Of a DNA stretch of 64,000 bases, positions 41,560 through 50,325 are shown one piece after another (the stretch's first letter is position 1; every line of letters begins with the position of its first letter). Under the pieces are notes generated by a model. It was not told where the DNA came from. It ran no database searches and saw only the letters and a program-made list of their open reading frames with translations. The stretch spans positions 310,001-374,000 of the forward strand of contig JACYFD010000001.1 of assembly GCA_014803435.1 (NCBI GenBank), written 5' to 3'. The translations under genes and the position numbers were made by a program. Origin of the DNA: Cellulosimicrobium terreum. GTDB lineage: Bacteria; Actinomycetota; Actinomycetes; Actinomycetales; Cellulomonadaceae.

Positions 41560-42552
41560 TCAGTCCTGCTGCCCGCTGTCGGCAGCGAGGTCGGCGACGA
41601 ACTCCACGGTCGCGGCGGAGATCTGCGCGCGGGCGTCGTCGTGGGACATGGTCGGGGTGCCGTCGCCGGGCTGGGGGCCGTAGTCGGCGAAGTACGCGTG
41701 CACGGCGCCCCGCACCTCGGTGAAGGTGGCGTCGGCCGGGAGGTCCGCGCGGGACGCGTCGATCTTCTCCGGCGTGGACAGCCCGTCCTCGGACCCGGAG
41801 ACGGACAGGACGGCCGCGGTGAGGGTCGTGCTGACGTCCCCGGCGGGGTACGACGCGTGCAGGAGCAGCCCGACGACGGGCGCGCCGTCGTCGCCGGACG
41901 TGCCGGGGTCGGCGTCGTCCGCCTCGGACGACGCGACCACACCGCCGAGCGAGTGCCCGCCGACGACCCACCGCTCCGCCTCCGGGTGCGCCGCGCGGGC
42001 GTCGTCGAACGCCCCGGTGGCGAGGAACGCGATGCCGAGCGGCTGCTTGGCGATCACGACCGTGTGCCCGGCCTCGGCCAGCGGGCGCAGGACCGCCGCG
42101 TAGGCGCGCGCCTCGACCTTCGCGCCCGGCTGGAAGAAGACCGCGGTCCCGTCCGCACCCTCCGCCGGTGTCAGCTCGACACGTGTCGCGGACTCCGTCA
42201 CCCTCACGCCGGCGTCGGAGGCCATCGCAGCCAGTGCCGGCTCCACGGCCGTGAACGGCCGGAACCACGCCATGGCCGCGACCCAGCCGACCCCCGCGAC
42301 GACGAGCGCGACGTCGAGCACCCGCCGCCACCCGGTCCGCAGGGCGCGAGGCCGGAGGCTGCGCCACAGGACCAGCGCGCACCCGACGACGGTCAGGCCG
42401 AGCACCACCGCGTACGCGGGGTGGCCGTGGACCACCGCTCCCCAGCCCGTCGTGCAGGCCCACACCACGACGACCAACCCGGCGGCCGCCGCCGTCCTGA
42501 CGGTCCAGGTCAGCCAGGCCGGCCGGGCCGGGAGGGGAGCTGACGGGGTCAC
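41560..42552 (-). CDS. Membrane-anchored alpha/beta hydrolase
   Basis: The 330-residue protein has three membrane helices in the first ~100 residues (TAAAAGLVVVVWACTTGWGAV, AYAVVLGLTVVGCALVLW, VLDVALVVAGVGWVAAMAW). An alpha/beta-hydrolase domain follows with the nucleophile elbow VGGHSLGGV, a probable acid in VSGSEDGLSTP and the histidine in VRGAVHAYFADYG. The catalytic triad is therefore complete and faces outward. Family neighbours include lipases and dienelactone-type hydrolases; substrate unknown. GTG start, with TAGACT 6 nt upstream on the minus strand. Confidence 0.88.
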   Translation of the reverse strand: MTPSAPLPARPAWLTWTVRTAAAAGLVVVVWACTTGWGAVVHGHPAYAVVLGLTVVGCALVLWRSLRPRALRTGWRRVLDVALVVAGVGWVAAMAWFRPFTAVEPALAAMASDAGVRVTESATRVELTPAEGADGTAVFFQPGAKVEARAYAAVLRPLAEAGHTVVIAKQPLGIAFLATGAFDDARAAHPEAERWVVGGHSLGGVVASSEADDADPGTSGDDGAPVVGLLLHASYPAGDVSTTLTAAVLSVSGSEDGLSTPEKIDASRADLPADATFTEVRGAVHAYFADYGPQPGDGTPTMSHDDARAQISAATVEFVADLAADSGQQD

Positions 42553-42558
42553 GCGCCG

Positions 42559-42564
42559 AGTCTA
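42559..42564 (-). promoter_or_regulatory. -10 element of a leaderless promoter (alpha/beta hydrolase)
   Basis: On the minus strand TAGACT, six nucleotides (CGGCGC), GTG. The surrounding 20 nt are nearly identical to those at 43210-43229. Confidence 0.6.
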
Positions 42565-42644
42565 GGTGCGTGCTGGGTGCGACGCTTCCGTGCTCTCCAC
42601 CTCGAGTCGTCGGTGCGTCGGGCGGGGGAGGCGCCGAGAGCCGG

Positions 42645-43214
42645 CTACAGACCGGAGGCGAGGTGCTCGAGCACCTCGCCCGTGCGCGCGTCGAGCAGCA
42701 GGGCGAACCCGCCCGCCCCGGTGTCGACCTCCAGGTCCTCGGGCGTGGGCGGCACGTAGTCCGCGACCGGACCGCAGGTCTCGCGGTCGTAGGTCTCGAG
42801 CACGCGGGTCTTCGCGTCGTCGACGTAGACCGTCGCGGTCGCCGGGTGCTCGAGGACCTTGGCCGGCCACTCGTCGAGGGGCAGGACCCCGCCCTCGTCG
42901 TCGGCGGGGGTGCCGTTCCACCACCCCTCGTAGCCGCCGAGCTCGTACGGCTCGCCGTCCGGCCCTTCGAGGGTGACGGGCTCGCCCTCGCCGGCCGAGC
43001 CGTTCCAGCAGACCGGTGGCGCGTCGCGGTCCATGCCCGAGGGTGTCTCCGCGGCCACCGCCGCGTCCGCCGTCGGGGTGTCGGCCGAAGCCTCGGTCTC
43101 GCCCGCACCGGCAGCGTCCGTGCCGGTCGCGCACCCGCTGAGCAGGCAGAGCCCGACAACCGGAACGACGAGGAGGGTGGAACGGACAGGGAGCTTCGCT
43201 GCTCTGCTGGTCAC
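42645..43214 (-). CDS. Putative lipoprotein of unknown function
   Basis: The 189-residue protein has a lipoprotein signal peptide (LLVVPVVGLCLLSGCATG) with a lipobox LSGC, so Cys ~28 would be lipid-modified after export. A ~30-residue Ala/Thr/Glu linker follows, then a globular part with two cysteines (PPVCWNGSAGEGEPV and YDRETCGPVADYV) probably forming a disulfide. GTG start with TACACT 6 nt upstream. It shares its start region with the alpha/beta hydrolase gene, which suggests copying of that stretch. I do not recognise a family. Confidence 0.78.
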   Translation of the reverse strand: MTSRAAKLPVRSTLLVVPVVGLCLLSGCATGTDAAGAGETEASADTPTADAAVAAETPSGMDRDAPPVCWNGSAGEGEPVTLEGPDGEPYELGGYEGWWNGTPADDEGGVLPLDEWPAKVLEHPATATVYVDDAKTRVLETYDRETCGPVADYVPPTPEDLEVDTGAGGFALLLDARTGEVLEHLASGL

Positions 43215-43220
43215 GCGCCG

Positions 43221-43226
43221 AGTGTA
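43221..43226 (-). promoter_or_regulatory. -10 element of a leaderless promoter (lipoprotein)
   Basis: On the minus strand TACACT, six nucleotides (CGGCGC), GTG. Confidence 0.6.
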
Positions 43227-43377
43227 GGGGCAGCGCAGCGGATCGACGTCCCGTGCGGGTTGCGTCGGGATCGGGTCGCCAGGCGGTCTGCCCCGGCAGG
43301 CGCGATGATCGAGGCGAACCTCCCGGGCATGACATCCGGGACGAACCGTCCGCTCGCCCCGAACGTGAGGAGCCGCC

Positions 43378-44493
43378 GTGAGAGTGCGCGACGCCGACCC
43401 GCTCGTCCGCACCGGGATGCGGGCGTGGGCGATCGTCGGGATCGTCGTCGCCGCCACGATCGCGTACGCGGCGTTCGCCGCGCTGTCCGGGCTCGTCGTC
43501 CCGCTCGTGGTCGCCGCAGTGCTCGGGGTCCTGCTGCACCCGCTCGTGGACCGGATGCAGCGGATCGGCGTCCCTCGCGGGGTGGGGGCGTTCGTCGTGC
43601 TCCTGGGGCTCGCGGCCGTGCTGGTGGTCGCCCTGTGGATCACGGTGGTGGGGGTGATCGACCAGTCGGAGGAGATCGGGGAGCGGGTCTCGACCGGGCT
43701 CGCGGAGCTCGACGCCCGGATCGACGCCGACCAGTCCGTGATCGACGTGTCGCCCGGGACGGTCACGAACGGCACGAGGGAGGCGATCGGGGGGATCGCC
43801 GGCGCGTTCGGCAGCGTGTTCTCGAGCGTCGCCGCGTTCGTGGTCGGGACGGGCATCGCGGTGTTCTTCCTCTACTACGTCCTCGCCGACTGGTCGCGGA
43901 TCGAGTCCGCGCTCGCGCGGTTCACGCGGGTCGGACGGACCGCCGGCGTCGTGGTGCTGGGCGAGGCGACGACGACGCTCGGCCGCTACTTCGGGGCGCT
44001 CACCGCGTCGAGCGCGCTCACCGCCGTGCTCATCGGAGCCGCCGCGCTCCTGCTCGACGTCCCGCTCCCGTTCTCGATCGCGCTCGTCACGTTCGTGACG
44101 TCCTTCATCCCCTACATCGGCGCGATCTTCTCCGGCGCGTTCGCCGTGCTCATCGCGCTCGGCGCGGAGGGGCCCGCCACCGCGCTGTGGCTGCTCGTGG
44201 TCGTCCTGGTCGTGCAGAGCGTGGTCCAGACGCTCGTGCTCACCAAGCTGTCCAGCGACCGGCTGCGGCTCCACCCCATCGTGAACCTCGCCTCGACCAT
44301 CGTGGGCGCCGCGCTCGCCGGCCTGCTCGGCGCGATGCTCTCGGCGCCCGTGACCGTCATGGTCCGCGACGCGTTCGCGCACACCGACGACGGGTCGCGC
44401 CCGCCCGACGAGCCGGGCCCGCCCGGCGACGCCGGTCCTCGCCAGGGGCCCAGGCTGCCCGACGACGCGGGGCCGGGCCGCGCGTCGGGCTGA
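43378..44493 (+). CDS. AI-2E family (PerM-type) transporter
   Basis: The 371-residue protein has 7-8 membrane helices and AI-2E family features: VPLVVAAVLGVLLHPLVDRMQ, IAVFFLYYVLADWSRIESA, FVTSFIPYIGAIFSGAFAVLI and VLTKLSSDRLRLHPIVNLAS. Members export autoinducer-2 or small solutes or act as Na+/H+ antiporters, so the name does not fix the cargo. GTG start with GAGGAG 6 nt upstream. The C-terminal ~45 residues are Pro/Asp-rich and cytoplasmic. Confidence 0.9.
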   Translation: MRVRDADPLVRTGMRAWAIVGIVVAATIAYAAFAALSGLVVPLVVAAVLGVLLHPLVDRMQRIGVPRGVGAFVVLLGLAAVLVVALWITVVGVIDQSEEIGERVSTGLAELDARIDADQSVIDVSPGTVTNGTREAIGGIAGAFGSVFSSVAAFVVGTGIAVFFLYYVLADWSRIESALARFTRVGRTAGVVVLGEATTTLGRYFGALTASSALTAVLIGAAALLLDVPLPFSIALVTFVTSFIPYIGAIFSGAFAVLIALGAEGPATALWLLVVVLVVQSVVQTLVLTKLSSDRLRLHPIVNLASTIVGAALAGLLGAMLSAPVTVMVRDAFAHTDDGSRPPDEPGPPGDAGPRQGPRLPDDAGPGRASG

Positions 44494-44537
44494 CGGTCCG
44501 TCCCGATCCCGAACCCGCACCGGATGTCCGCGGGGCC

Positions 44538-44543
44538 TAGGCT
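44538..44543 (+). promoter_or_regulatory. -10 element of a leaderless promoter (NYN-LOTUS gene)
   Basis: TAGGCT, six nucleotides (CGGGTC), ATG at 44550. Confidence 0.6.
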
Positions 44544-44549
44544 CGGGTC

Positions 44550-45827
44550 ATGGAACTGGAAGAACGCCTGGCCGTCTTCATCGACTACGAGAACCTTGCG
44601 CTGGGTGCGCGCGAGCACCTGGGTGGGATGGCTTTCGACTTCGGCCCGATCGCGGACGCGCTCGCCGCGCGCGGGCGGGTCGTGGTCCGCCGCGCGTACG
44701 CGGACTGGTCGTACTTCGACGAGGACCGGCGTTCCCTGACCCGGCACCAGGTCGAGCTCATCGAGATGCCGCAGCGCATGGGGGCGTCGCGCAAGAACGC
44801 GGCCGACATCAAGATGGTCGTCGACGCGATCGAGATGTCGTTCGAGCGCGACTACATCTCGACGTTCGTCATGTGCACGGGCGACTCGGACTTCTCCCCG
44901 CTCGTGCACAAGCTGCGCGAGCTCAACAAGCGCGTCATCGGGGTCGGGGTCGAGAAGTCGACGTCCCGCCTGCTCCCGCCCGCGTGCGACGAGTTCCTCT
45001 TCTACGACCGGCTCGAGGGGGTCGACGTCCCCGACGAGCCCGCGCCGCGCTCGGTCCGTGCCGGTGTCACCATCCCCGGGGCCAGGCCGAAGCGGTCCGG
45101 TCGGGGCGGCGGCCGGAAGAAGCCCGCGGAGCCGGCCACGGAGCTCGCCGAGCCGCAGACCGAGACCCCGGCGGCGGCGCTCGCCGAGCTGGGCGAGGCG
45201 GTCGGCCGCAGCTCCCGTCGCGGCGAGCCCGTCACGACGGAGGCCGCCGAGGTCGACGGTGAGACCACCTCGGCAGCCGAACCCGTCGCGGCGAGCCGTG
45301 CGCCGTCGGACGACACCGCGCACGACGTCGAGCACGACGACGAGCCCGCGGGCGAGGACCTGCCGATGGAGGTCCGTGTCGCGCAGACCCTCGCGGACCT
45401 CGCCAAGTCCACGGGCGGCGCGGTGACGGCGTCGGTCCTCAAGCGCACGCTGCTGCGCAAGGACCCGACGTTCAGCGAGGCCGACTACGGGTTCCGCACG
45501 TTCGGCGAGTTCGTGCACTTCCTCGCCGACCGCGGGTTCGTCGAGCTCTCCCCGGGACCCGCGACGGGAGACCCGGAGGTCTCGCTCCCGGCGCAGGGCG
45601 ACTCCGACTCGACGTTCGCGCTCCTGCGCAGCGTCGTCCAGGACGAGGGCGGCTCCGCCGCGCTCTCCGGCCTGAAGAACGCCATCCGCAAGAAGCGCCC
45701 CGACTTCAGCGAGAAGGCCCTCGGGTACCGCGGGTTCCTCCAGTTCTGCAAGGCGGCGCAGGCGGCCGGGGCGGTCGCCCTGGCCTGGGACGACGACGCG
45801 GACGACTACCTCGTGACGGCTCCCTGA
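44550..45827 (+). CDS. NYN domain ribonuclease-like protein with two OST-HTH/LOTUS domains
   Basis: The 425-residue protein has an N-terminal NYN (PIN-like) nuclease domain (about 1-155). Its metal-binding acids are visible as D12 (VFIDYEN), D86 (NAADIKMVVDA) and D112/D114 (CTGDSDFSPLVHKL). A ~110-residue Ala/Glu/Pro-rich linker leads to two LOTUS (OST-HTH) domains, about 275-335 (TASVLKRTLLRKDPTFSEAD) and 358-415 (LSGLKNAIRKKRPDFSEKAL). LOTUS domains bind RNA, including G-rich or G-quadruplex RNA in eukaryotes, so a targeted ribonuclease is likely. Conserved as a single gene in actinobacteria; the target is unknown. Confidence 0.92.
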   Translation: MELEERLAVFIDYENLALGAREHLGGMAFDFGPIADALAARGRVVVRRAYADWSYFDEDRRSLTRHQVELIEMPQRMGASRKNAADIKMVVDAIEMSFERDYISTFVMCTGDSDFSPLVHKLRELNKRVIGVGVEKSTSRLLPPACDEFLFYDRLEGVDVPDEPAPRSVRAGVTIPGARPKRSGRGGGRKKPAEPATELAEPQTETPAAALAELGEAVGRSSRRGEPVTTEAAEVDGETTSAAEPVAASRAPSDDTAHDVEHDDEPAGEDLPMEVRVAQTLADLAKSTGGAVTASVLKRTLLRKDPTFSEADYGFRTFGEFVHFLADRGFVELSPGPATGDPEVSLPAQGDSDSTFALLRSVVQDEGGSAALSGLKNAIRKKRPDFSEKALGYRGFLQFCKAAQAAGAVALAWDDDADDYLVTAP

Positions 45828-45876
45828 CGCCCGACGCCGCGCCCGTCCTCCGTGAGGCGGGCGCGGCCTGCGGCGG

Positions 45877-45937
45877 GGGAGCGCTCCCGCGCACGGTGTG
45901 GGAGCGCTTGCACGAACTCCGCAGAGGCTCATAGGGT
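45877..45937 (+). promoter_or_regulatory. CebR-type operators and promoter of the GH16 glucanase
   Basis: GGGAGCGCTCCC (45877-45888) is a perfect 12-bp palindrome matching the CebR box TGGGAGCGCTCCCA. TGGGAGCGCTTGCA (45899-45912) is a second copy with one good half, centred 23 bp downstream. A likely promoter is TTGCAC (45908-45913), 18 nt, TAGGGT (45932-45937). The second operator covers the -35, so a LacI-family repressor released by cello-/laminari-oligosaccharides would control the gene. Confidence 0.82.
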
Positions 45938-46066
45938 CAGGGTCGACAGGGCCGACGAGCGGCCCCGGGCCCCGGTGCAGAGCCGCACCGAACGTGAGCT
46001 GCGCCGAGGGCGACGCAGGCGGAATGCGACGTGTGCGACGCCGCAGCCGCCGGACACGGAGGTTCG

Positions 46067-47437
46067 ATGCACCCCGCACGACGCAGTTCCCTGTCCCGCA
46101 CCACCGTCCCTCGAGCCGACGCCCGCGTCGCCCGCAGGCGCCACCGGCCCTGGCGTCCACGCCTCCGCGGAGCCGTCGCGGTCGTCGGGCTCGCCGCGCT
46201 GACGGCGTCGGCCACCGCGCTCGCCGTCCCGGCCTCCGCGGCGTCGGTCCCGGCCGCGGTCACGCCGACCGTCTCCCTCGCCGCCGCACCCGGTGACGTG
46301 ATCTGGTCCGACGAGTTCGACGGCGCCGCGGGCTCGGCTCCGAACGCCGGCCGGTGGAACCACGAGACCGGAGCGAGCGGCTGGGGGAACAACGAGCTGC
46401 AGAACTACACGACGTCGCGCTCCAACTCGGCGCTCGACGGCGCGGGCAACCTCGTCATCACGGCCCGCAAGGAGGCGAACGGGTCGTACACGTCCGCCCG
46501 GATGACGACGGCGGGCAAGTACCAGCCGCGGTACGGCCGTGTGGAGGCGCGCATCCAGATCCCGCGCGGGCAGGGGATCTGGCCCGCGTTCTGGATGCTC
46601 GGCGGGAACATCGGCAGCGTCGGCTGGCCGGCGTCGGGCGAGATCGACATCATGGAGAACGTCGGCTACGAGCCGCACCTCGTGCACGGCACCCTGCACG
46701 GCCCGGGCTACTCGGGCGGGAACCCGATCACCGGCACCTTCCAGCACCCGCAGGGCTGGTCGTTCGCGGACGACTTCCACACGTTCGCCGTCGACTGGAA
46801 GCCCGGCTCCATCACCTGGCTCGTGGACGGCCAGCCGTACCAGACCCTCACGACGGCGGACACGCGCGGCAACCCGTGGGCTTTCGACCACGACTTCTTC
46901 ATCATCCTCAACGTGGCCGTAGGCGGGAACTGGCCCGGCTACCCGGACGGGTCCACCCCGTTCCCGCAGCAGATGAAGGTCGACCACGTGCGCGTGTACG
47001 ACAACGGCGCGGGCTCCGGCGGCGGCGGGGGCGGCGGAGGTGCGCTGCCGACGGGCACGGGGACGATCCGTGCCGCCAACGGCATGTGCGTCGACGTGCC
47101 GTGGGCCGACGCGAGCAACGGCAACCAGGTGCAGATCGTGTCGTGCAACGGCAACGCCGCGCAGAGCTGGACGCGCGGGTCCGACGGCACCGTGCGCGCC
47201 CTCGGCAAGTGCCTCGACGTGAGCGGAGGCTCCACGACGGCCGGCGCCGCCGTCCAGCTGTGGACGTGCAACGGGACCGGAGCCCAGAAGTGGGCCTACG
47301 ACGCCGGGAGCAAGGCGCTGCGCAACCCGCAGTCCGGCCTGTGCCTCGACGCGACGGCCGGGGAACCGCTGCGCGACGGGCAGAAGCTCCAGACCTGGAA
47401 CTGCCACGGCGGGGTGCCCCAGCGGTGGACGCTCTGA
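46067..47437 (+). CDS. Secreted GH16 beta-glucanase with ricin-B lectin (CBM13) domain
   Basis: The 456-residue protein starts at an ATG with GGAGG 5 nt upstream. A long arginine-rich signal peptide (to about residue 60, ALAVPASAAS) may be Tat-like. The GH16 domain (about 75-320) has the catalytic motif GEIDIMENVG (two glutamates, about E191 and E196) plus LHGPGYSGG and FHTFAVDWKPGSITWLVDG, as in laminarinases (endo-1,3-beta-glucanases). A glycine linker GSGGGGGGGG joins a C-terminal beta-trefoil (about 330-456) with three QxW-like repeats (NAAQSWT, GAQKWAY, VPQRWTL). It would digest fungal or plant 1,3-glucan outside the cell. Confidence 0.94.
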   Translation: MHPARRSSLSRTTVPRADARVARRRHRPWRPRLRGAVAVVGLAALTASATALAVPASAASVPAAVTPTVSLAAAPGDVIWSDEFDGAAGSAPNAGRWNHETGASGWGNNELQNYTTSRSNSALDGAGNLVITARKEANGSYTSARMTTAGKYQPRYGRVEARIQIPRGQGIWPAFWMLGGNIGSVGWPASGEIDIMENVGYEPHLVHGTLHGPGYSGGNPITGTFQHPQGWSFADDFHTFAVDWKPGSITWLVDGQPYQTLTTADTRGNPWAFDHDFFIILNVAVGGNWPGYPDGSTPFPQQMKVDHVRVYDNGAGSGGGGGGGGALPTGTGTIRAANGMCVDVPWADASNGNQVQIVSCNGNAAQSWTRGSDGTVRALGKCLDVSGGSTTAGAAVQLWTCNGTGAQKWAYDAGSKALRNPQSGLCLDATAGEPLRDGQKLQTWNCHGGVPQRWTL

Positions 47438-47479
47438 CGGCCGCCTGACTGTCTCCTGACCGGCGCAGTCCCGCGGTCG

Positions 47480-48733
47480 TCAGACCGTGTCGACGATCCC
47501 GTCGTTGGGAGGGTCGCGGCGCTCGTCGTCCGGGCGCCGCGGCCCGTCCGCCGGACCGGCGTCGCCCGGCGCGCCCTCGGCGTCGCCGGAACCCCGGGAA
47601 CCCAGCCGGCTCGCGACCATCGGCAGGATGATGACCGACACGACGCCCGCACCGACGAGGGCGGCGCCGATGTCGGTCGGCATCGACCCGTCCTCGACCG
47701 CGATCTCCGTGAGGGCGACGAGCAGCGGGAGCGTCGTCGTCGAGTACAGCGCCGCCTGGACCCGCTCGGTGCGTGGCAGCTCCCGGCGGAACCACAGCAG
47801 CACGGGGCCGCCCCGCACCAGAAGCATCGCGGCCAGGAAGGCGAACGGCAGCACGGGGTTCGCGACGATCGAGTCCACGTCGAGCGCCATGCCCGAGCTC
47901 ACGAAGAACACGGGGATGAACACGCCCCACGCCACCGCCTCGAGCTTCTTCTCGAGCGCGACGACGTTGCCCGGCGCCCAGCGCCGCAGCACCATGCCGC
48001 CGACGAAGGCGCCGAGCACGGCGTCGAACCCGAGCGACTGGGCGAGCGCCAGCAGGCCGACCAGGAGCAGGACCGTCAGGCGCAGGGTGCTCTGGCCGGT
48101 GCCGTGCTCGGACAGCGACATGAGGAACCGGCCACGCTGGCTCGTGAAGCGCTCGGGGATCGCCGCGATCGCGAGGGAGAGGACGGCGAACAGCACGAGA
48201 AGGGCTGTCGCGGCCCCCGAGTTGCGGGTCCCGAGCAGCAGCGCCATGGCCACGATCGGTCCGAGCTCGCCGAACGCGCCGAGCACCATGACCGACCGGC
48301 CGAGCCTGCCGTCGAGCCGGCCGTCCTCCTTGAGGATGGGCAGGACCACGCCGAGCGCCGTCGTCGTCAGCGCGATCGCACCAGCGGTGAGCAGCTCGGT
48401 CGGCTGCTGCCCGGGCAGCAGCAGCATGGCCGCGCCGGCGAGGGCGAACGACGTCACCCACGCCCCGCCAGCACGCCGACCCACCCGCTGGCGCAGCAGG
48501 CTCGGCTCGAGCTCGTATCCCGCGAGGAGGAACAGGAAGCCCATCCCGAGGTCGGACAGCAGCTCGACCGACGCCGGGTCGGACGCGTCCATGAGCTGCG
48601 GTCCGATGATCACCCCGCCGAGCAGGAGCAGCACGACCTGCGGCACCCGGGTCCGGACCGGCATGAGGTTGGCGACGAGCGGTGCGACGAGCGCGACGAC
48701 GAAGACCGGGACGAGGTCCGCGTAGGGGTTCAC
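47480..48733 (-). CDS. CPA2-type cation:proton antiporter
   Basis: The 417-residue protein has 12-13 membrane segments typical of the monovalent cation:proton antiporter-2 family. Motifs include LLLLGGVIIGPQLMDASDP, DLGMGFLFLLAGYELEPSLL, GAFGELGPIVAMALLLG, FDAVLGAFVGGMVL and VFIPVFFVSSGMALDVDSI. The region after residue ~380 is a cytoplasmic Asp/Gly/Arg-rich tail without TrkA-N/KTN domains. It probably exchanges Na+ or K+ for protons. GTG start with a GATCAT hexamer 6 nt upstream on the minus strand. Confidence 0.92.
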   Translation of the reverse strand: MNPYADLVPVFVVALVAPLVANLMPVRTRVPQVVLLLLGGVIIGPQLMDASDPASVELLSDLGMGFLFLLAGYELEPSLLRQRVGRRAGGAWVTSFALAGAAMLLLPGQQPTELLTAGAIALTTTALGVVLPILKEDGRLDGRLGRSVMVLGAFGELGPIVAMALLLGTRNSGAATALLVLFAVLSLAIAAIPERFTSQRGRFLMSLSEHGTGQSTLRLTVLLLVGLLALAQSLGFDAVLGAFVGGMVLRRWAPGNVVALEKKLEAVAWGVFIPVFFVSSGMALDVDSIVANPVLPFAFLAAMLLVRGGPVLLWFRRELPRTERVQAALYSTTTLPLLVALTEIAVEDGSMPTDIGAALVGAGVVSVIILPMVASRLGSRGSGDAEGAPGDAGPADGPRRPDDERRDPPNDGIVDTV

Positions 48734-48927
48734 CGGTGCATGATCCCATCCCGGCGCACGGTTGACGCGACGGGCGTGCGGTGCCTACCGTCGCAGCAGC
48801 CGTGGCGCGTGCACCGCACACCCGATGCACTGCACGCCCGGCACCTGGATCGGCAGACAGGACCACTGAGCCGGCGCACCGCTGCGCCGGACGGCGCTCG
48901 GTGAGGCACCAGCCACCAGGAGGCATC

Positions 48928-50286
48928 ATGACCAGGACGTGGATCCGCAACCCGCTCGGCGTCTTCACCGCCGACGACCGCCCCGACGCGCCGGACGCGC
49001 GCGGCGGCGTCGTCGTCGGGGACGGGGTGGTCGTGGAGGTGGTCGCCGCAGGCGGCTCGCCCGCGACGCCGGCCGACGAGACGTTCGACGCGTCGCAGCA
49101 CGTGCTCACGCCCGGGCTGATCAACACCCACCACCACTTCTACCAGACCCTCACGCGCGCCTGGGGGCCGGTCGCCGACGCACCGCTCTTCCCGTGGCTG
49201 CAGAACCTCTACCCGGTCTGGGCGCGCCTCACGCCGCGCGACCACGAGCTCGCGACGACCGTCGCGCTCGCCGAGCTCCTCCTGTCCGGCTGCACCACCG
49301 CCGCCGACCACCACTACGTGTTCCCCGCGGGCCTCGACGACGCGATCGACATCCAGGTCGAGGCCGTGCGTCGCCTGGGCATGCGGGCCACCCTCACGCG
49401 CGGTTCCATGACCCTCGGCCAGGACGACGGCGGTCTGCCGCCCCAGTCCGTGGTCCAGAGCCTCGACGTCATCCTCGAGGACTCGCGTCGGCTCGTGGAC
49501 ACCTTCCACGAGCGCGGCCCCGGCGCTCAGGTCCAGATCGCGTTCGCGCCCTGCTCGCCCTTCTCCGTCACGACCGACGCGATGCGCGAGAGCGCGGCGC
49601 TCGCCGAGGAGCTGGACGTGCGCCTGCACACCCACCTCGCCGAGACGATCGACGAGGAGGACTTCTGCCGCGAGCGCTTCGGGATGCGCACGGTCGACTA
49701 CCTCGAGTCGGTCGGGTGGCTCACCGACCGTGCGTGGCTGGGCCACGGCATCCACTTCGACGACGAGGAGATCCGCCGGCTCGGGGCGTCGGGGACCGGC
49801 GTCGCGCACTGCCCGACGTCGAACATGCGCCTCGCGTCCGGCATCGCCCGGGCCGTGGAGCTCGAGGACGCGGGCGCGCCCGTCGGGCTGGGGGTCGACG
49901 GCTCGGCGTCGAACGACGCGTCGACGATGATCCTCGAGGCCCGCCAGGCGCTGTACCTCCAGCGGCTGAAGTACGGCGCGGACATCCCCGTCACGCGGGC
50001 GCTCGGGTGGGGGACGCGCGGTTCCGCGCGGGTGCTGGGGCGCGACGACGTCGGCGTGCTCGCGGTCGGCAAGCAGGCGGACCTCGCGCTGTGGCGGCTC
50101 GACGAGCTGCGGTTCTCCGGGACCCACGACCCGGTCGCGGCGCTCCTGCTGTGCGGCGCAGACCGGGCAGACCGGGTCATGGTGGGCGGCGAGTGGCGCG
50201 TGGTCGACGGCGCGATCCCGGGTCTCGACCTCGGCGCGCTCATCGCCGAGCACTCCACGGCGGCCCGTCGGCTGGTCGCGGGCTGA
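48928..50286 (+). CDS. 8-oxoguanine deaminase-like amidohydrolase
   Basis: The 452-residue amidohydrolase has the metal ligands in LINTHHHFYQ, LHTHLAET and GHGIHFDDEE, plus the aspartate in GLGVDGSASNDAS. Together with FPWLQNLYPVWARL and TTAADHHYVFPAG these are typical of the 8-oxoguanine deaminase/TrzN-AtzB branch. Such enzymes hydrolyse an amino group from an oxidised or halogenated purine-like ring; 8-oxoguanine is most likely given the purine permease next door, but isocytosine or s-triazines cannot be excluded. ATG has CAGGAGG 5-6 nt upstream. It and the NCS2 permease are probably a purine salvage set. Confidence 0.88.
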   Translation: MTRTWIRNPLGVFTADDRPDAPDARGGVVVGDGVVVEVVAAGGSPATPADETFDASQHVLTPGLINTHHHFYQTLTRAWGPVADAPLFPWLQNLYPVWARLTPRDHELATTVALAELLLSGCTTAADHHYVFPAGLDDAIDIQVEAVRRLGMRATLTRGSMTLGQDDGGLPPQSVVQSLDVILEDSRRLVDTFHERGPGAQVQIAFAPCSPFSVTTDAMRESAALAEELDVRLHTHLAETIDEEDFCRERFGMRTVDYLESVGWLTDRAWLGHGIHFDDEEIRRLGASGTGVAHCPTSNMRLASGIARAVELEDAGAPVGLGVDGSASNDASTMILEARQALYLQRLKYGADIPVTRALGWGTRGSARVLGRDDVGVLAVGKQADLALWRLDELRFSGTHDPVAALLLCGADRADRVMVGGEWRVVDGAIPGLDLGALIAEHSTAARRLVAG

Positions 50287-50325
50287 CGCATCGGCGCAGG
50301 CCACGGGCTTGTTGCTCTCAGGGAC

